Positions 22,428-30,639 of a DNA stretch of 33,509 nt are shown piece by piece (positions within the stretch are counted from its first letter, which is position 1; the number at the start of each line of letters is the position of its first letter). The notes under the pieces are model-generated. The model saw nothing but the letters and a program-made list of their open reading frames with translations. It was not told the DNA's origin and did no database searches. Both the position numbers and the translations under genes were made by a program. Source of the DNA: a virus. The stretch is from positions 1 through 33,509 of the IMG/VR virus record IMGVR_UViG_3300025759_015067, one strand, 5' to 3'.

Positions 22428-23099
22428 CTATACCCAAGTGCTAATAGCCACACGCTTCCAGGTATTTGTAGCAACACAGATATAGATGTAGTCTGCGTCC
22501 CAAGCTATTTGACCCTGCTCGCCGTCAGCACCAGCAGATGCTGGGGTTTTAGCAGTTCTTACTCTTATACTGTCGTCGTTGACGTCGAATATTTGAGTTG
22601 GAGAAGTGGTATTGATCCCCATGTAGCCATAGTTACCGTCAATGGTAAGTCTAGCTTTTCGACGCTCGTTAGTAGGGGTTGAAGAAAATGCATTTGTTGC
22701 TATCTGAAAAGGGACAGGTCCACTATAGCCGGCTTGCAGGAACAAAGCGTTTGCCAAAGCGTCATTATAAGGCGAACCGTCAGAGGGACCAGTAGCCTCG
22801 CCGATCAAGCCTATTGCTGCCTGCCTTTGAGTTCTGATATTTCCAGGCCCATCCTGATAAAAATCTATGTATGGGTTATCGTTTTCAACATTATTGTTAC
22901 GATCCGCAGACAGGCGAATACCTACGTCGCCATCGCTGTGAATAGCAAGATATGTATCTGTGTTATCGCCACCAGATCCAGTAATGGTGAGCAACGCACC
23001 TGAGGACCCTGATATTACCAAACTACCGCCAGTGATAGTAGCATCACCTGAAATATGATTTGGTGATGGTCTGTATCCTCCGCCGCTTCCGAATCCCAT
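22428..23099 (-). CDS. Fibre-like or head surface protein
   Basis: The 223-residue protein is rich in Gly, Ser, Asp and Asn and appears beta-structured. The start has repeats typical of shaft-like fibres (GDATITGGSLVISGSSG), and the middle YMGINTTSPTQIFDVNDDSIRVR followed by GQIAWDADYIYICVATNTWKRVAIS is a well-known tail of phage fibre and surface proteins. Its location in the head gene cluster rather than with tail fibres argues for a head fibre or decoration, but this is inference. GGAGG stands ahead of the ATG at 23099. It is next to another predicted surface protein, from which it is separated by 15 bases. Confidence 0.6.
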   Translation of the reverse strand: MGFGSGGGYRPSPNHISGDATITGGSLVISGSSGALLTITGSGGDNTDTYLAIHSDGDVGIRLSADRNNNVENDNPYIDFYQDGPGNIRTQRQAAIGLIGEATGPSDGSPYNDALANALFLQAGYSGPVPFQIATNAFSSTPTNERRKARLTIDGNYGYMGINTTSPTQIFDVNDDSIRVRTAKTPASAGADGEQGQIAWDADYIYICVATNTWKRVAISTWV

Positions 23100-23114
23100 T
23101 TTTATACCCTCCGA

Positions 23115-23540
23115 TTATTCGTCAATGCCTGAGCCGGTCAATGGGAACATTACGCCCTCACCAATACCAGTCAACTCAGCATACATCTCAAAAGTTGCAT
23201 CAGAACCAGGGGCTGACAGGTAAACACTATTGCACTTGATGTTCATTGTTAGCGAAGAGTTCAAACTATCGAGAGTGATATAGTGAATACCAGCAATAGT
23301 TCTGGCAGTATCTTTGGACTGAAAGTGTACTCGAATATCGTCACTGGCTGCATCTTTGTTTATCACGGTGATAGAGCGGGTGACATTTGGAAACTCGATC
23401 TCTACTTCAGTACCAGAAGCGATTGTGCTCCCTGTAATATAAGGAGTACCAGCGATTTGGTATGACCCAACACTTGAAAGCCCTGGGCTCCTATTCACAT
23501 AACCTTGGAAGTGGGCGCTTTGATCTGGTGAGTATCCCAT
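23115..23540 (-). CDS. Small beta-rich virion surface protein, probable decoration
   Basis: The 141-residue protein has no cysteine-rich or enzymatic motif. It shows alternating hydrophobic strands such as EVEIEFPNVTRSITVINKD, IRVHFQSKD, IHYITLDSLNSSLTMNIKC and YLSAPGSDATFEMYAELTGI, as in compact beta-barrel decoration or adaptor proteins. I cannot name a family. It is coupled to the bS21 gene by a TAATG overlap and has a strong GAGGAGG site, so it may be made in large amounts. It precedes the fibre-like gene by 15 bases. Confidence 0.6.
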   Translation of the reverse strand: MGYSPDQSAHFQGYVNRSPGLSSVGSYQIAGTPYITGSTIASGTEVEIEFPNVTRSITVINKDAASDDIRVHFQSKDTARTIAGIHYITLDSLNSSLTMNIKCNSVYLSAPGSDATFEMYAELTGIGEGVMFPLTGSGIDE

Positions 23541-23830
23541 TATCGTTTCCTCCTCTTATACCTGTCCCTAGGTGTAAGTAGTTCATCTCTGCGTCTATTC
23601 ACCTGAGCTACGATTCTTTTCTTTTCTTGCTTCCTTTGTCTGTTTATCTCACTTGGAGCAACAAAGTGCGTTCTGCTACGGAACTCATCAATGATGCCAT
23701 CACGCTTTACTTTCTTTGTAAAACGACGAACCATCTTTTCTGGATCTCCGTTGCACTCCTCTGCATGAACCGTAATACAAGTTTCTATGACTGATGATTT
23801 TCTTGTGTTGAACTTTTTATTTCTTCTCAT
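23540..23830 (-). CDS. Ribosomal protein bS21 homologue
   Basis: The 96-residue, very basic protein resembles bS21 of the small ribosomal subunit. The core is ITVHAEECNGDPEKMVRRFTKKVKRDGIIDEFR (about residues 19-51), comparable to the bacterial segment where a helix RRFKR precedes a Gly and an E-x-R motif. RSRTHFVAPSEINRQRKQEKKR follows, comparable to RREFYEKPTxxRKRK. It then has an extended basic tail to RYKRRKR. bS21 binds near the 3' end of 16S rRNA and helps choose mRNAs at initiation. Phage copies of bS21 are known from environmental phages. This one is joined to both neighbours by TAATG overlaps, so it is made with late head proteins. Cellular bS21 is about 70 residues; the extra length is at the ends. 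Confidence 0.8.
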   Translation of the reverse strand: MRRNKKFNTRKSSVIETCITVHAEECNGDPEKMVRRFTKKVKRDGIIDEFRSRTHFVAPSEINRQRKQEKKRIVAQVNRRRDELLTPRDRYKRRKR

Positions 23831-24270
23831 TATTTTTTACTTTCTATTCTATTTGAAACTTTTCCCCAGTTTTGAAATCCTGGGATACTTGAAATGTCTA
23901 ATCCAGGGTCGCCTTGCGGTACGCCAGATAGCGGGCTACCCTTTCTTCCTGATTCTTGCAAAGGTTGAGTTCCCTCAAAGAATCCTTGGTCAGCGAACTT
24001 GCTAGCTAAACCACTGTAAGCATTTTTCCCAATAGCATCCATCACTTCTTTTCTGTTGCTATCAAGAAGCTTGGCAGCCTCGTTGCTTATTCTAGCAAGG
24101 TCTTTCATCTGGGAGTCCATCTGTGGTGTGGCAGCTTCTCTGACAACACTAGTGTTTGATGCTCTCATTCCTGTTGCAACTTCTGTCACAATATTGGAGA
24201 GTACTCCCTCTTCAAAGATTACTTCTCTTATGCATTCTTTGATAATGTTTTTTAGTTCCGACTTTTTCAT
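23830..24270 (-). CDS. Small helical protein after the prohead protease
   Basis: The 146-residue protein starts MKKSELKNIIKECIREVIFEEG, an N-terminal amphipathic helix seen in many T4-like head-associated proteins and often thought to be a capsid or core targeting element. The middle (residues 50-90) is helical and polar, and the end is Gly/Pro/Ser-rich (GSPLSGVPQGDPG...). It sits between the prohead protease and bS21 genes, the latter by TAATG overlap. I cannot assign a function. Being packaged into the core or acting as a small internal protein are possibilities. Confidence 0.6.
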   Translation of the reverse strand: MKKSELKNIIKECIREVIFEEGVLSNIVTEVATGMRASNTSVVREAATPQMDSQMKDLARISNEAAKLLDSNRKEVMDAIGKNAYSGLASKFADQGFFEGTQPLQESGRKGSPLSGVPQGDPGLDISSIPGFQNWGKVSNRIESKK

Positions 24271-24283
24271 TATAACCTCTTTT

Positions 24284-24880
24284 TTATGTGCCCAAGATGT
24301 CGTTCAGGGCACGATTGATTCGATCTGCTTTTGTTAGGTACTTCTTCAACTCTTTGTTCTCAGCTACCAAGAAAGCTCCTGTTGTGCTTGGCTCTGAAAC
24401 TAGGTCGAAGCACAGTAGTTGGAAGTCGTCCTCTACCATTGTGACTCCGTTCTCTTGACGAGTTGATCCTAGACCACGGCTAGAAATGCCAAGCTGGACT
24501 CCGCCTGAAACAAGCTGCTTAGCAATTTGACCTGCTGGGGTGTCTAGAATTTTGATCTTACCCATCACATCATTGCCCTTCCACCAAACCTGTGTGACAA
24601 GGTGGCTTACATTTGCTAGAGTAACGACTGAGTTATCTGGGTGGTCTAGCTCTCCTGTTGCTCGGCGTTCTTTGACCAACTTCTCATAGTTTTTCATCTC
24701 TCGCTTTAGTAGGCCTTCTGGGTAAACTCTACCGTTTCCATTTGGAGTGTTTGCACACTGGATTTTACCTGCCACAATAAGATGGGTACCATTGCGATTA
24801 CCTTCTCTTTCTTCTTCTGTGAGAAGATTACCACTGTAATCTAGATCCATAAACTCTTGTAAGACATATTTGTTATTCAT
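24284..24880 (-). CDS. Prohead maturation protease (gp21-like)
   Basis: The 198-residue protein is a serine protease of the T4 gp21/herpes assemblin type. The catalytic His lies in GELDHPDNS (His80). A second conserved feature is NVSHLVTQVWWKGNDVMGKI, and the catalytic Ser is in the GISSRGLGS motif (Ser133 or 134). The N-terminal NGTHLIVAGKIQCANTPNGNGRVYP also matches this family. T4 gp21 is 212 residues. It digests the scaffold and trims the capsid protein after prohead assembly. AAGGAG is seen before the ATG at 24880. The order portal, core proteins, protease, scaffold, capsid is T4-like, interrupted here by accessory genes. Confidence 0.88.
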   Translation of the reverse strand: MNNKYVLQEFMDLDYSGNLLTEEEREGNRNGTHLIVAGKIQCANTPNGNGRVYPEGLLKREMKNYEKLVKERRATGELDHPDNSVVTLANVSHLVTQVWWKGNDVMGKIKILDTPAGQIAKQLVSGGVQLGISSRGLGSTRQENGVTMVEDDFQLLCFDLVSEPSTTGAFLVAENKELKKYLTKADRINRALNDILGT

Positions 24881-24921
24881 TTTTATCTCCTTAGAGTGCG
24901 GGCGCTACCCGCACGATACTG

Positions 24922-25266
24922 CTACCCCTGCAACAATTGGTTACGGGTCTGAGCATCCACTTCTGTGTCCACACTCCTAATATTTCGGTTCTCATATTGA
25001 AAGCCTCCATCTGAGATGAGCGAACATAATGCATATGATGTCCCAGATGATAGGCAACCTAGGAGCAACGCATTAGTTACGCTTACACCATAGGTAAATA
25101 GTTCTGTAAATGGGTTTAGGAGCACTAGAATGACTCCGACCCAAAAGCCCATACACATAGGGCAGCTAAAAAAGTACGACTTTGGACGAATGGGAGAAAG
25201 GATTTTTGAGTAAACTAAAATCTGTGTTAGCCCATAAGAGCACAGTATAAAGTATAAAAGCTGCAC
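24922..25266 (-). CDS. Small membrane protein with CPMCMGFW motif
   Basis: The 114-residue protein has an N-terminal hydrophobic helix (LLYFILCSYGLTQILVY), a motif SCPMCMGFWVGVILVLL with a Cys-x-x-Cys pair at a membrane boundary, and a third hydrophobic segment ending in SYALCSLI, followed by a polar tail. The CPxCxGFW feature is known from small DUF1360-type membrane proteins in bacteria and phages; the function is not known. The start is GTG at 25266 with AGAGG ahead. It lies between core-like and protease genes of the head operon, an unusual place for a membrane protein. Confidence 0.68.
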   Translation of the reverse strand: MQLLYFILCSYGLTQILVYSKILSPIRPKSYFFSCPMCMGFWVGVILVLLNPFTELFTYGVSVTNALLLGCLSSGTSYALCSLISDGGFQYENRNIRSVDTEVDAQTRNQLLQG

Positions 25267-25277
25267 TTTGCCTCTTT

Positions 25278-25820
25278 CTAGTAAAGGTATCCGTAACCAG
25301 CGAAACTATATGTTGGGTCGCCGATCTGGTATGCTTCTGGATTGTCTTCGTATGGTGGGATCTCGCCAGCCTCTGTTGTCTCTGCCTCAGAAGGATCAAC
25401 AAATCTGTCTTCGACGTGCTTATCATACTCTTTAGCGAACTCATCATCGCCAGCACTCTTCTTGACATACTCGCTGATCAAAAGCAATACAGCCTGCAAA
25501 GAGTTGACACCGATGGTGCTTTCTTTAATGTAAGGAGTCTCCATCATACCGAAAGCAACGCCACCCTTAGGATTAGCTGCTTCAGTTACACCACCTTTGA
25601 ACAAGTGGTACATAAGCTCTCTTTGATATTCGTAAACATCCTTTTCAGCATATGGCTTAGGCAAAGAAACTACCTTGCCCTCAGTTGGGTTCACAACGAT
25701 GTCCATATACTCGTGATCATCAATGATGAGGTTGCCATCAAGAGTCTTGGTTATCTTGAGTGGAATCTGAGCCTGTGGTGGCTGCTTTTGTGGGATGTTT
25801 AGTTTTATCTTAATTGTCAT
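25278..25820 (-). CDS. Unknown protein in the head gene cluster
   Basis: I do not recognise this 180-residue protein. It begins with a short basic beta-like stretch (MTIKIKLNIPQKQ), followed by IVVNPTEGKVVSLPKPYAEKD, a helical middle (INSLQAVLLLISEYVKK is similar to what is present), and an acidic, Tyr/Pro-rich end finishing GYGYLY. It overlaps the upstream core-like gene by 11 bases and is 11 bases from the membrane protein gene. In T4 this interval between portal and protease holds the prohead core genes 67 and 68; a core or internal head role is possible from position only. Confidence 0.6.
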   Translation of the reverse strand: MTIKIKLNIPQKQPPQAQIPLKITKTLDGNLIIDDHEYMDIVVNPTEGKVVSLPKPYAEKDVYEYQRELMYHLFKGGVTEAANPKGGVAFGMMETPYIKESTIGVNSLQAVLLLISEYVKKSAGDDEFAKEYDKHVEDRFVDPSEAETTEAGEIPPYEDNPEAYQIGDPTYSFAGYGYLY

Positions 25821-26634
25821 CAGATTGGTACTCGTCTACTAGCTTCTGTAACTTTAAGATCTTGAGGATGTCTTCCTGTTGTAGGTTAGAGACATTTATA
25901 TTTTCTATTTCTTCCAAAACTTTCTGAGTAGCTTTGACCATTTCCTTGTCTTGCTTTACCTCTTCTAGTTCAACGGACTTTTCGATCTCTTCTTTGATGC
26001 GTCGTAGTTCTGTGCCGACGTGAATGCGGAAGTCTACTTCGTTTGATCCGAAAGAGACAACATACTTTCCTAGAAGTTCTTTCTGCTCCTTGAGCAATCC
26101 AGTATACTGGCTGTTAAAGCGCTCAGCAAACTTCTTGACCACCAAGGAGTCCACTGGCTGCATCTCTTCTTTCTCTTCTTTGATTGTTGTCATCTCTTCG
26201 ACAACTGTCTGCTCCATCAACACACGGCTCTTGATTGTGCCTTTTGTTCCGAAGACCTGGGCGATGGTTGCGAAGGATCTATAGTTTGGAACAAAGTTGT
26301 TATATACAGAGCGACCAAGATGAGTGTTGATCTTCTTGATGACTTTAGATTGTTCGGAGAAGATTTCCTGGGAGTCTAGCTCGTTGTATGACTCTTTAGC
26401 TACGGACAAAATCTTTTCGGCAGTCTCTTTGTCAAGTCCCTGCTCAGCAACGATAGAGTTGTAACACTCTACTTCTTTGTTGAGGGTCTTCCCTTTGGAG
26501 AAGTGTTCTGCTAGGATGCCTTTGGCAATCTTAGTTCTTTCGTTATCTCTTTTGACAACTGACTTTGTTACTTCTCTTACAAGAGCTTCAAACAAAAATG
26601 CTGTGTTTCTTTTCTTGTTATGCTTGACCTTCAT
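25810..26634 (-). CDS. Charged helical protein next to portal, possible prohead core component
   Basis: The 274-residue protein is almost entirely helical and charged, with a basic N-terminus (MKVKHNKKRNTAFLFEALVREV) and Glu/Lys-rich coiled-coil-like stretches from about residue 140 to 270. No enzyme motif is visible. It overlaps the end of the portal gene by 17 bases and the next gene by 11 bases, so it is part of the head operon. T4 has its small core proteins gp67 and gp68 in this interval, and a scaffold-related job is a fair inference; the sequence itself does not prove it. Confidence 0.62.
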   Translation of the reverse strand: MKVKHNKKRNTAFLFEALVREVTKSVVKRDNERTKIAKGILAEHFSKGKTLNKEVECYNSIVAEQGLDKETAEKILSVAKESYNELDSQEIFSEQSKVIKKINTHLGRSVYNNFVPNYRSFATIAQVFGTKGTIKSRVLMEQTVVEEMTTIKEEKEEMQPVDSLVVKKFAERFNSQYTGLLKEQKELLGKYVVSFGSNEVDFRIHVGTELRRIKEEIEKSVELEEVKQDKEMVKATQKVLEEIENINVSNLQQEDILKILKLQKLVDEYQSDDN

Positions 26635-28513
26635 CTTTTGTCCCTAATTGTTCTATCAGTCTGTCGATCTCATATTGGTTACTAAACAATATTTGTTCTT
26701 CTCTATCAACAGATTCTCTAGTTCTTATAACACCATTCCCTAAAGAGCTAATTGGTCTAGCAAGATTATTCATCTCACTTTGCGCAATAGTAAATAGTCT
26801 TCTTTTGTTCTTAGTTCCTGGCTTAGCTGATTCGCCACCAGCAGCAGCAAGGTCTGCTCTTTTTCTAGCTCCACGTTTTTGGCGTCCACGAGGCTTGCCA
26901 TCATCACGTTGCCCTGGTTCTGGCTCTGCCAAAAGTGGTCCTTCTTCTGCTGGTTCTTCTGGCGTTTCTTCTGCTGGTGTTTCGCCACCAAGACCTAAGT
27001 CAAGGTCGTCACCACCTGCACCGCCTTCTGTTTCTGGGATTGTACCAGCCTCTTCAATAGCAGCGCCGAACTGAGCGTCACCATACATTTCGATCTGGAT
27101 TCTGTCGATCTCTTCGTTGTCAAGCTTGAAGATGTTTTTGTATACCCAGTGCTTGGAGAAGTAGCCATCTGTTGCTGCGCCTGCAATGTCGAACTTAGTG
27201 CGGAGGTGCTCAAGCTCTTGAAGCTCAGCAATCTTGGATGGGTTGTTAAGAGTAATGCTGAAAGATGTCAAGTCGGAGTCTCTGTACCCAAGGGTGTAGA
27301 GGTGAATGATAGCCATCTTTTCTAGCTCAGCAATAACAGTTCTCTGAAGTCTTTGAATAGTTCTTGCAAAGCGAATGTCTTTTTGTGATAGAGTTGTCTT
27401 GTCTTCGATAGCGTCAGATTGTGCCAAGTAAGCCTTTGGAATCTTAAGCGCTGAGAAGAGTTTGTCTCTCAAGTAGTTAACGTCGTCAATGTCGCCTGTA
27501 AACTGTCCACCAGCCAAGGTTTCGATTCTTGTGTTACTGGCAGCACCACGAATAGGAATGTAGTAGTCCTCATCGACGCTCATTGCATTGTAGCGCAAGT
27601 CAACACGACCGCTGTCTTCGTCAACAATCTGGTTGCGCTTCATTTGTGTCTTGACTTGCTCGATGTAACCTTCAACATCTTCTGGAGAAATGTTACCAAC
27701 GTCAATGTAGAATACTCGTCGCTCAGGAGAGCGGACAATACGATAAGCCATCATAGCATCTTCGAGCAGAGTTAGCTGACGCCAGATACGGCGTGATGGC
27801 TCAAGCACTGAGGTTCCGTTTGGAACGTACTTGTCATTACCAATAACTCTGAAGTGGCATACCTGCCAGTTCTCAAAGGTTACACCCTTATTGCCTTCAG
27901 CACCTGTCCAGAAGTATTGGATGTAATTTGGATTTGTTTTATCTGTTCCCTCGATTCGCTCGATCTCACGAACTGGGAGCGGGATCACGTTTGTGATGCC
28001 CAAGCTATCGTCGATGTCCAAATAGAGATAATAGTCACCGTACTTGCACATACCTCGTGACCAGCCGAAAAGGTTTGCCTCGATATTCAAAACGGTGAAC
28101 ATCAAGGTGTTGATGATCTCTTTGATCTCACGGTTAGCACAATCAATCGAAATGATTGGATTAAGAGCAGTTGATGTTGTTATCTCATCAGCGTAAATGT
28201 CGAGAGTAGAAGCAATCTCTGGCATATACTCCATCTGGTCGAAGTCAGTATACCTGATCTGCTTATTTCTTGCATTGAGAACTTGGTTGCTAAGGTTCCC
28301 AAAAGGATTGTGATATTCTTTCTTCTTAAACTCACGACCAGTGCCAGTAGTAAAAGTGTACTTTGTGACATCTCTTCTACTAGAACGACTGAATGATGGT
28401 CGATCGTAGTTTACGATTGGACCACTGAAAAGTCGAGTGAGTCTCTTGAAAAGAGGTGACTGCCTGTTGCGTGGGTTGTTTCCGTCATTATTTGAGTTAT
28501 AATCGTCTGCCAT
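26618..28513 (-). CDS. Portal protein (gp20-like)
   Basis: The 631-residue protein is the dodecameric portal through which DNA is packaged and ejected. Diagnostic parts are YTDFDQMEYMPEIASTLDIYADEITT (about residues 87-112), GDYYLYLDIDDSLGITNVIPLP, RAPERRVFYID-like text at RSPERRVFYIDVGN, and PKAYLAQSDAIEDKTTLSQKDIRFARTIQRLQRT, the conserved wing/stem section of gp20. T4 gp20 is 524 residues. The added length is mainly a C-terminal linker (about 505-580) rich in Glu, Pro, Gly and Arg, followed by a short helix. It lies directly after the large terminase gene (3 bases apart) and overlaps the following gene. Confidence 0.92.
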   Translation of the reverse strand: MADDYNSNNDGNNPRNRQSPLFKRLTRLFSGPIVNYDRPSFSRSSRRDVTKYTFTTGTGREFKKKEYHNPFGNLSNQVLNARNKQIRYTDFDQMEYMPEIASTLDIYADEITTSTALNPIISIDCANREIKEIINTLMFTVLNIEANLFGWSRGMCKYGDYYLYLDIDDSLGITNVIPLPVREIERIEGTDKTNPNYIQYFWTGAEGNKGVTFENWQVCHFRVIGNDKYVPNGTSVLEPSRRIWRQLTLLEDAMMAYRIVRSPERRVFYIDVGNISPEDVEGYIEQVKTQMKRNQIVDEDSGRVDLRYNAMSVDEDYYIPIRGAASNTRIETLAGGQFTGDIDDVNYLRDKLFSALKIPKAYLAQSDAIEDKTTLSQKDIRFARTIQRLQRTVIAELEKMAIIHLYTLGYRDSDLTSFSITLNNPSKIAELQELEHLRTKFDIAGAATDGYFSKHWVYKNIFKLDNEEIDRIQIEMYGDAQFGAAIEEAGTIPETEGGAGGDDLDLGLGGETPAEETPEEPAEEGPLLAEPEPGQRDDGKPRGRQKRGARKRADLAAAGGESAKPGTKNKRRLFTIAQSEMNNLARPISSLGNGVIRTRESVDREEQILFSNQYEIDRLIEQLGTKDEGQA

Positions 28514-28516
28514 TTT

Positions 28517-30088
28517 TTATCCCTTTATAATCCATCCTAAGTCGTGCATTCTTCCGTCTGTTCCTCTAAACTTTGAAGGCTGTGATTGATATCCGTGTTG
28601 CCCTTGTATCTTTGTGTTTAGAACTTTGTTACTTTTTGATATGCTGCTTAGTAAGGCTTTTTTGTAGGTCTCCTCCCGCTTATTTGCAGTCAGTGCTGTT
28701 CCTCTAACCCAGCAACCAATAGAAGCAGCTATAACAAGATCATCATTATAACTTCTCATTGCTTGTGGTCTTCCATTGTGCCACACAAATGTTTTGATTT
28801 CATTTGCAAGGCGCATGGAATTAATGGTAATTAGTTTATTTCTAACGAATTCCTCAAACTTCGCAATAACAAGTGGTCGAGTTTTCATAGACATAGTGAA
28901 CCCAGGTACGCCACCAACTGCCTCTGCGGTAACTTCATCAACATATTCATGAGTAGATTTTATACTATAATACAGATTTTTATAGTCTAAGTCCTGAAGT
29001 CTATTCAAAACTCCAATACCCAATGAGTTGTTCTCGATCACAAGCAGCGCATTGTTGTACTCTCCAGCTATTGAATACAATAAAGGAGCAAACATATCTG
29101 GAGTTACTTTACCTTGGTATTCAGCAACCTGTTCCATACTGTGAGTATCAAAAACGTGCGCTACACTAAAGTCTGATCCGTCTCCTCTAGCAACGTCAGC
29201 TACTAGAACATATTCGTGCCCTTCTCTTGGCTCTTTCCAGATCCAGTAGTTTCTATCAAAGCCAGTTCTTCTTTCTGGTTCTCTTACATTTTCTAAGATT
29301 ACTTTTAAGTCGTCCCCGTGAACTACGGTTTCACCTGAAGCATTGAAGTTGCACTCAAGCTCCTGTGCGATTTCACGCCGTGACATATTCCTGGTCTCTT
29401 TGTCAAACCATTCTTGATCACGCTCTGGGTGTACATCCCAAGGAAGACAGATAGTATGGAAGTCGTTCTTACCTTCTTCTGCCTCTGTATATGTTTTGTG
29501 GAACCAGTTACCAACACCGTTGGGTGTTGACAGGGCAATGCAGCGACCACCAGTTGATAGGGTAGGGTAAAGACCAGCCCACAACTCTTCCATACCATCG
29601 ACGAAAGCAGCTTCGTCAACAACGAGCAGTGACAAGGCTTCCGAACGACCAGCGTCGCCAGAAGTAGATGAAGCTTTTACTTGTGAGCCATTAGATAACT
29701 CAAAAGAGGTTCGGTTGTCAATAGAAATGTTTGCAATCTTCAACCAGCTTGGTAAATTTTTGTGGATTGCTTTTATCTTCTTGACTAAGTTAGTTGCAGT
29801 CTGTAGCTTTGTGGCGACGATAAGAACATTCTTATCTCGATGAAAAAGCATCATCCAGCAAACATATGCGGCGACACTAGTAGAGATACCTAGCTGTCGA
29901 GCCTTTAAGATAACACTGAATCGGTTATCTTTGAAATCCCTTAGAGCGTCTTCCTGAAACTCGTACATATCAAAAGGGATGAGCCCTTTGAGTGGGTGCG
30001 AGATCTTTGCGTGCTGATTACAAAAGTAGACTGGGTCTTTCCCACAGCGGACAATCTCCGCCATTATCTCCTTTTTGTTGGATGGCAT
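28517..30088 (-). CDS. Terminase large subunit (gp17-like)
   Basis: The 523-residue protein is the packaging motor ATPase/nuclease. A Walker A-type loop KARQLGISTS is at 62-71, and a Walker B strand LLVVDEAAF is near 154-162. A coupling motif ALSTPNGVGNWF follows. The nuclease domain has VLVADVARGDGSDFSVAHV, VIENNSLGIGVL and YNDDLVIAASIG, giving the acidic metal site. T4 gp17 is 610 residues. The ATG at 30088 overlaps the previous stop (TAATG). A second ATG eight codons later has a better AAGGAG and may be the true start. Gene order is terminase then portal, without sheath and tube between them as in T4. Confidence 0.93.
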   Translation of the reverse strand: MPSNKKEIMAEIVRCGKDPVYFCNQHAKISHPLKGLIPFDMYEFQEDALRDFKDNRFSVILKARQLGISTSVAAYVCWMMLFHRDKNVLIVATKLQTATNLVKKIKAIHKNLPSWLKIANISIDNRTSFELSNGSQVKASSTSGDAGRSEALSLLVVDEAAFVDGMEELWAGLYPTLSTGGRCIALSTPNGVGNWFHKTYTEAEEGKNDFHTICLPWDVHPERDQEWFDKETRNMSRREIAQELECNFNASGETVVHGDDLKVILENVREPERRTGFDRNYWIWKEPREGHEYVLVADVARGDGSDFSVAHVFDTHSMEQVAEYQGKVTPDMFAPLLYSIAGEYNNALLVIENNSLGIGVLNRLQDLDYKNLYYSIKSTHEYVDEVTAEAVGGVPGFTMSMKTRPLVIAKFEEFVRNKLITINSMRLANEIKTFVWHNGRPQAMRSYNDDLVIAASIGCWVRGTALTANKREETYKKALLSSISKSNKVLNTKIQGQHGYQSQPSKFRGTDGRMHDLGWIIKG

Positions 30089-30639
30089 TATGCCTCCGGC
30101 GTTTCAGGATTCTTGGGCGCTGTGTCGTTTGATGGACGCTTCTCGGAAGCTAGTTCAAGAAAATCACGAAACTTTTGCTCGTGTGGGCGATCATCTGGCT
30201 GACCAGATGGGCGACGAACAGCCACTACACCGTCAAGCTGACCGATGCTGTATTGCTTAGAAGCCTGAACCCAAGAGCGAACTCTAGAAGTGCTTTGGAC
30301 CATCATATCAGCAGGAGCTACTTCTGTAAGGGTTACGCTTTCATTTGTAATGTTTTTATATTCTTTCTTGAGAAACTTTACAATGTCAACAAACTTTCTT
30401 TCTATTTCGTTTTCAAACTGATTTCTGGGGTGAAGTTCCTGAAGAGCTACTTCGCCCTGATATGATACGATCATCTTGTCAGCAGAAAAACGAACACGAA
30501 AGCCGTCCATTACACGACTGTCAAGGATTGGATCACCTTCTTCTCTGTTCAAACCAATATCTTCAGATAGTTCTGCACCATCATAAGCATTAGAGGCTGC
30601 CTGGTTCAAACCTTTGATTACATCTAAGACTGTTGCCAT
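30088..30639 (-). CDS. Unknown protein in the small-terminase position
   Basis: The 183-residue protein starts MATVLDVIKGLNQAASNAYDG, has a beta-like middle (SRVMDGFRVRFSADKMIVSYQGEVAL) and a helical section FENEIERKFVDIVKFLKKEYKN, then a disordered, Pro-rich end. I chose the ATG at 30639, with AAGGAG about 9 bases ahead, over a TTG seven codons upstream that lies within that very site. It overlaps the large terminase start by TAATG. Small terminase subunits usually precede the large one, but no clear DNA-binding helix-turn-helix or ring-forming pattern is evident, so a gp16 role is suggested by position only. Confidence 0.65.
   Translation of the reverse strand: MATVLDVIKGLNQAASNAYDGAELSEDIGLNREEGDPILDSRVMDGFRVRFSADKMIVSYQGEVALQELHPRNQFENEIERKFVDIVKFLKKEYKNITNESVTLTEVAPADMMVQSTSRVRSWVQASKQYSIGQLDGVVAVRRPSGQPDDRPHEQKFRDFLELASEKRPSNDTAPKNPETPEA

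Noticed and set aside
25166-25468. 100-residue minus-strand frame overlapping the membrane protein gene
   Set aside because: It covers parts of two better-supported genes in another frame and has a shadow-like Ser/Thr/Arg composition.
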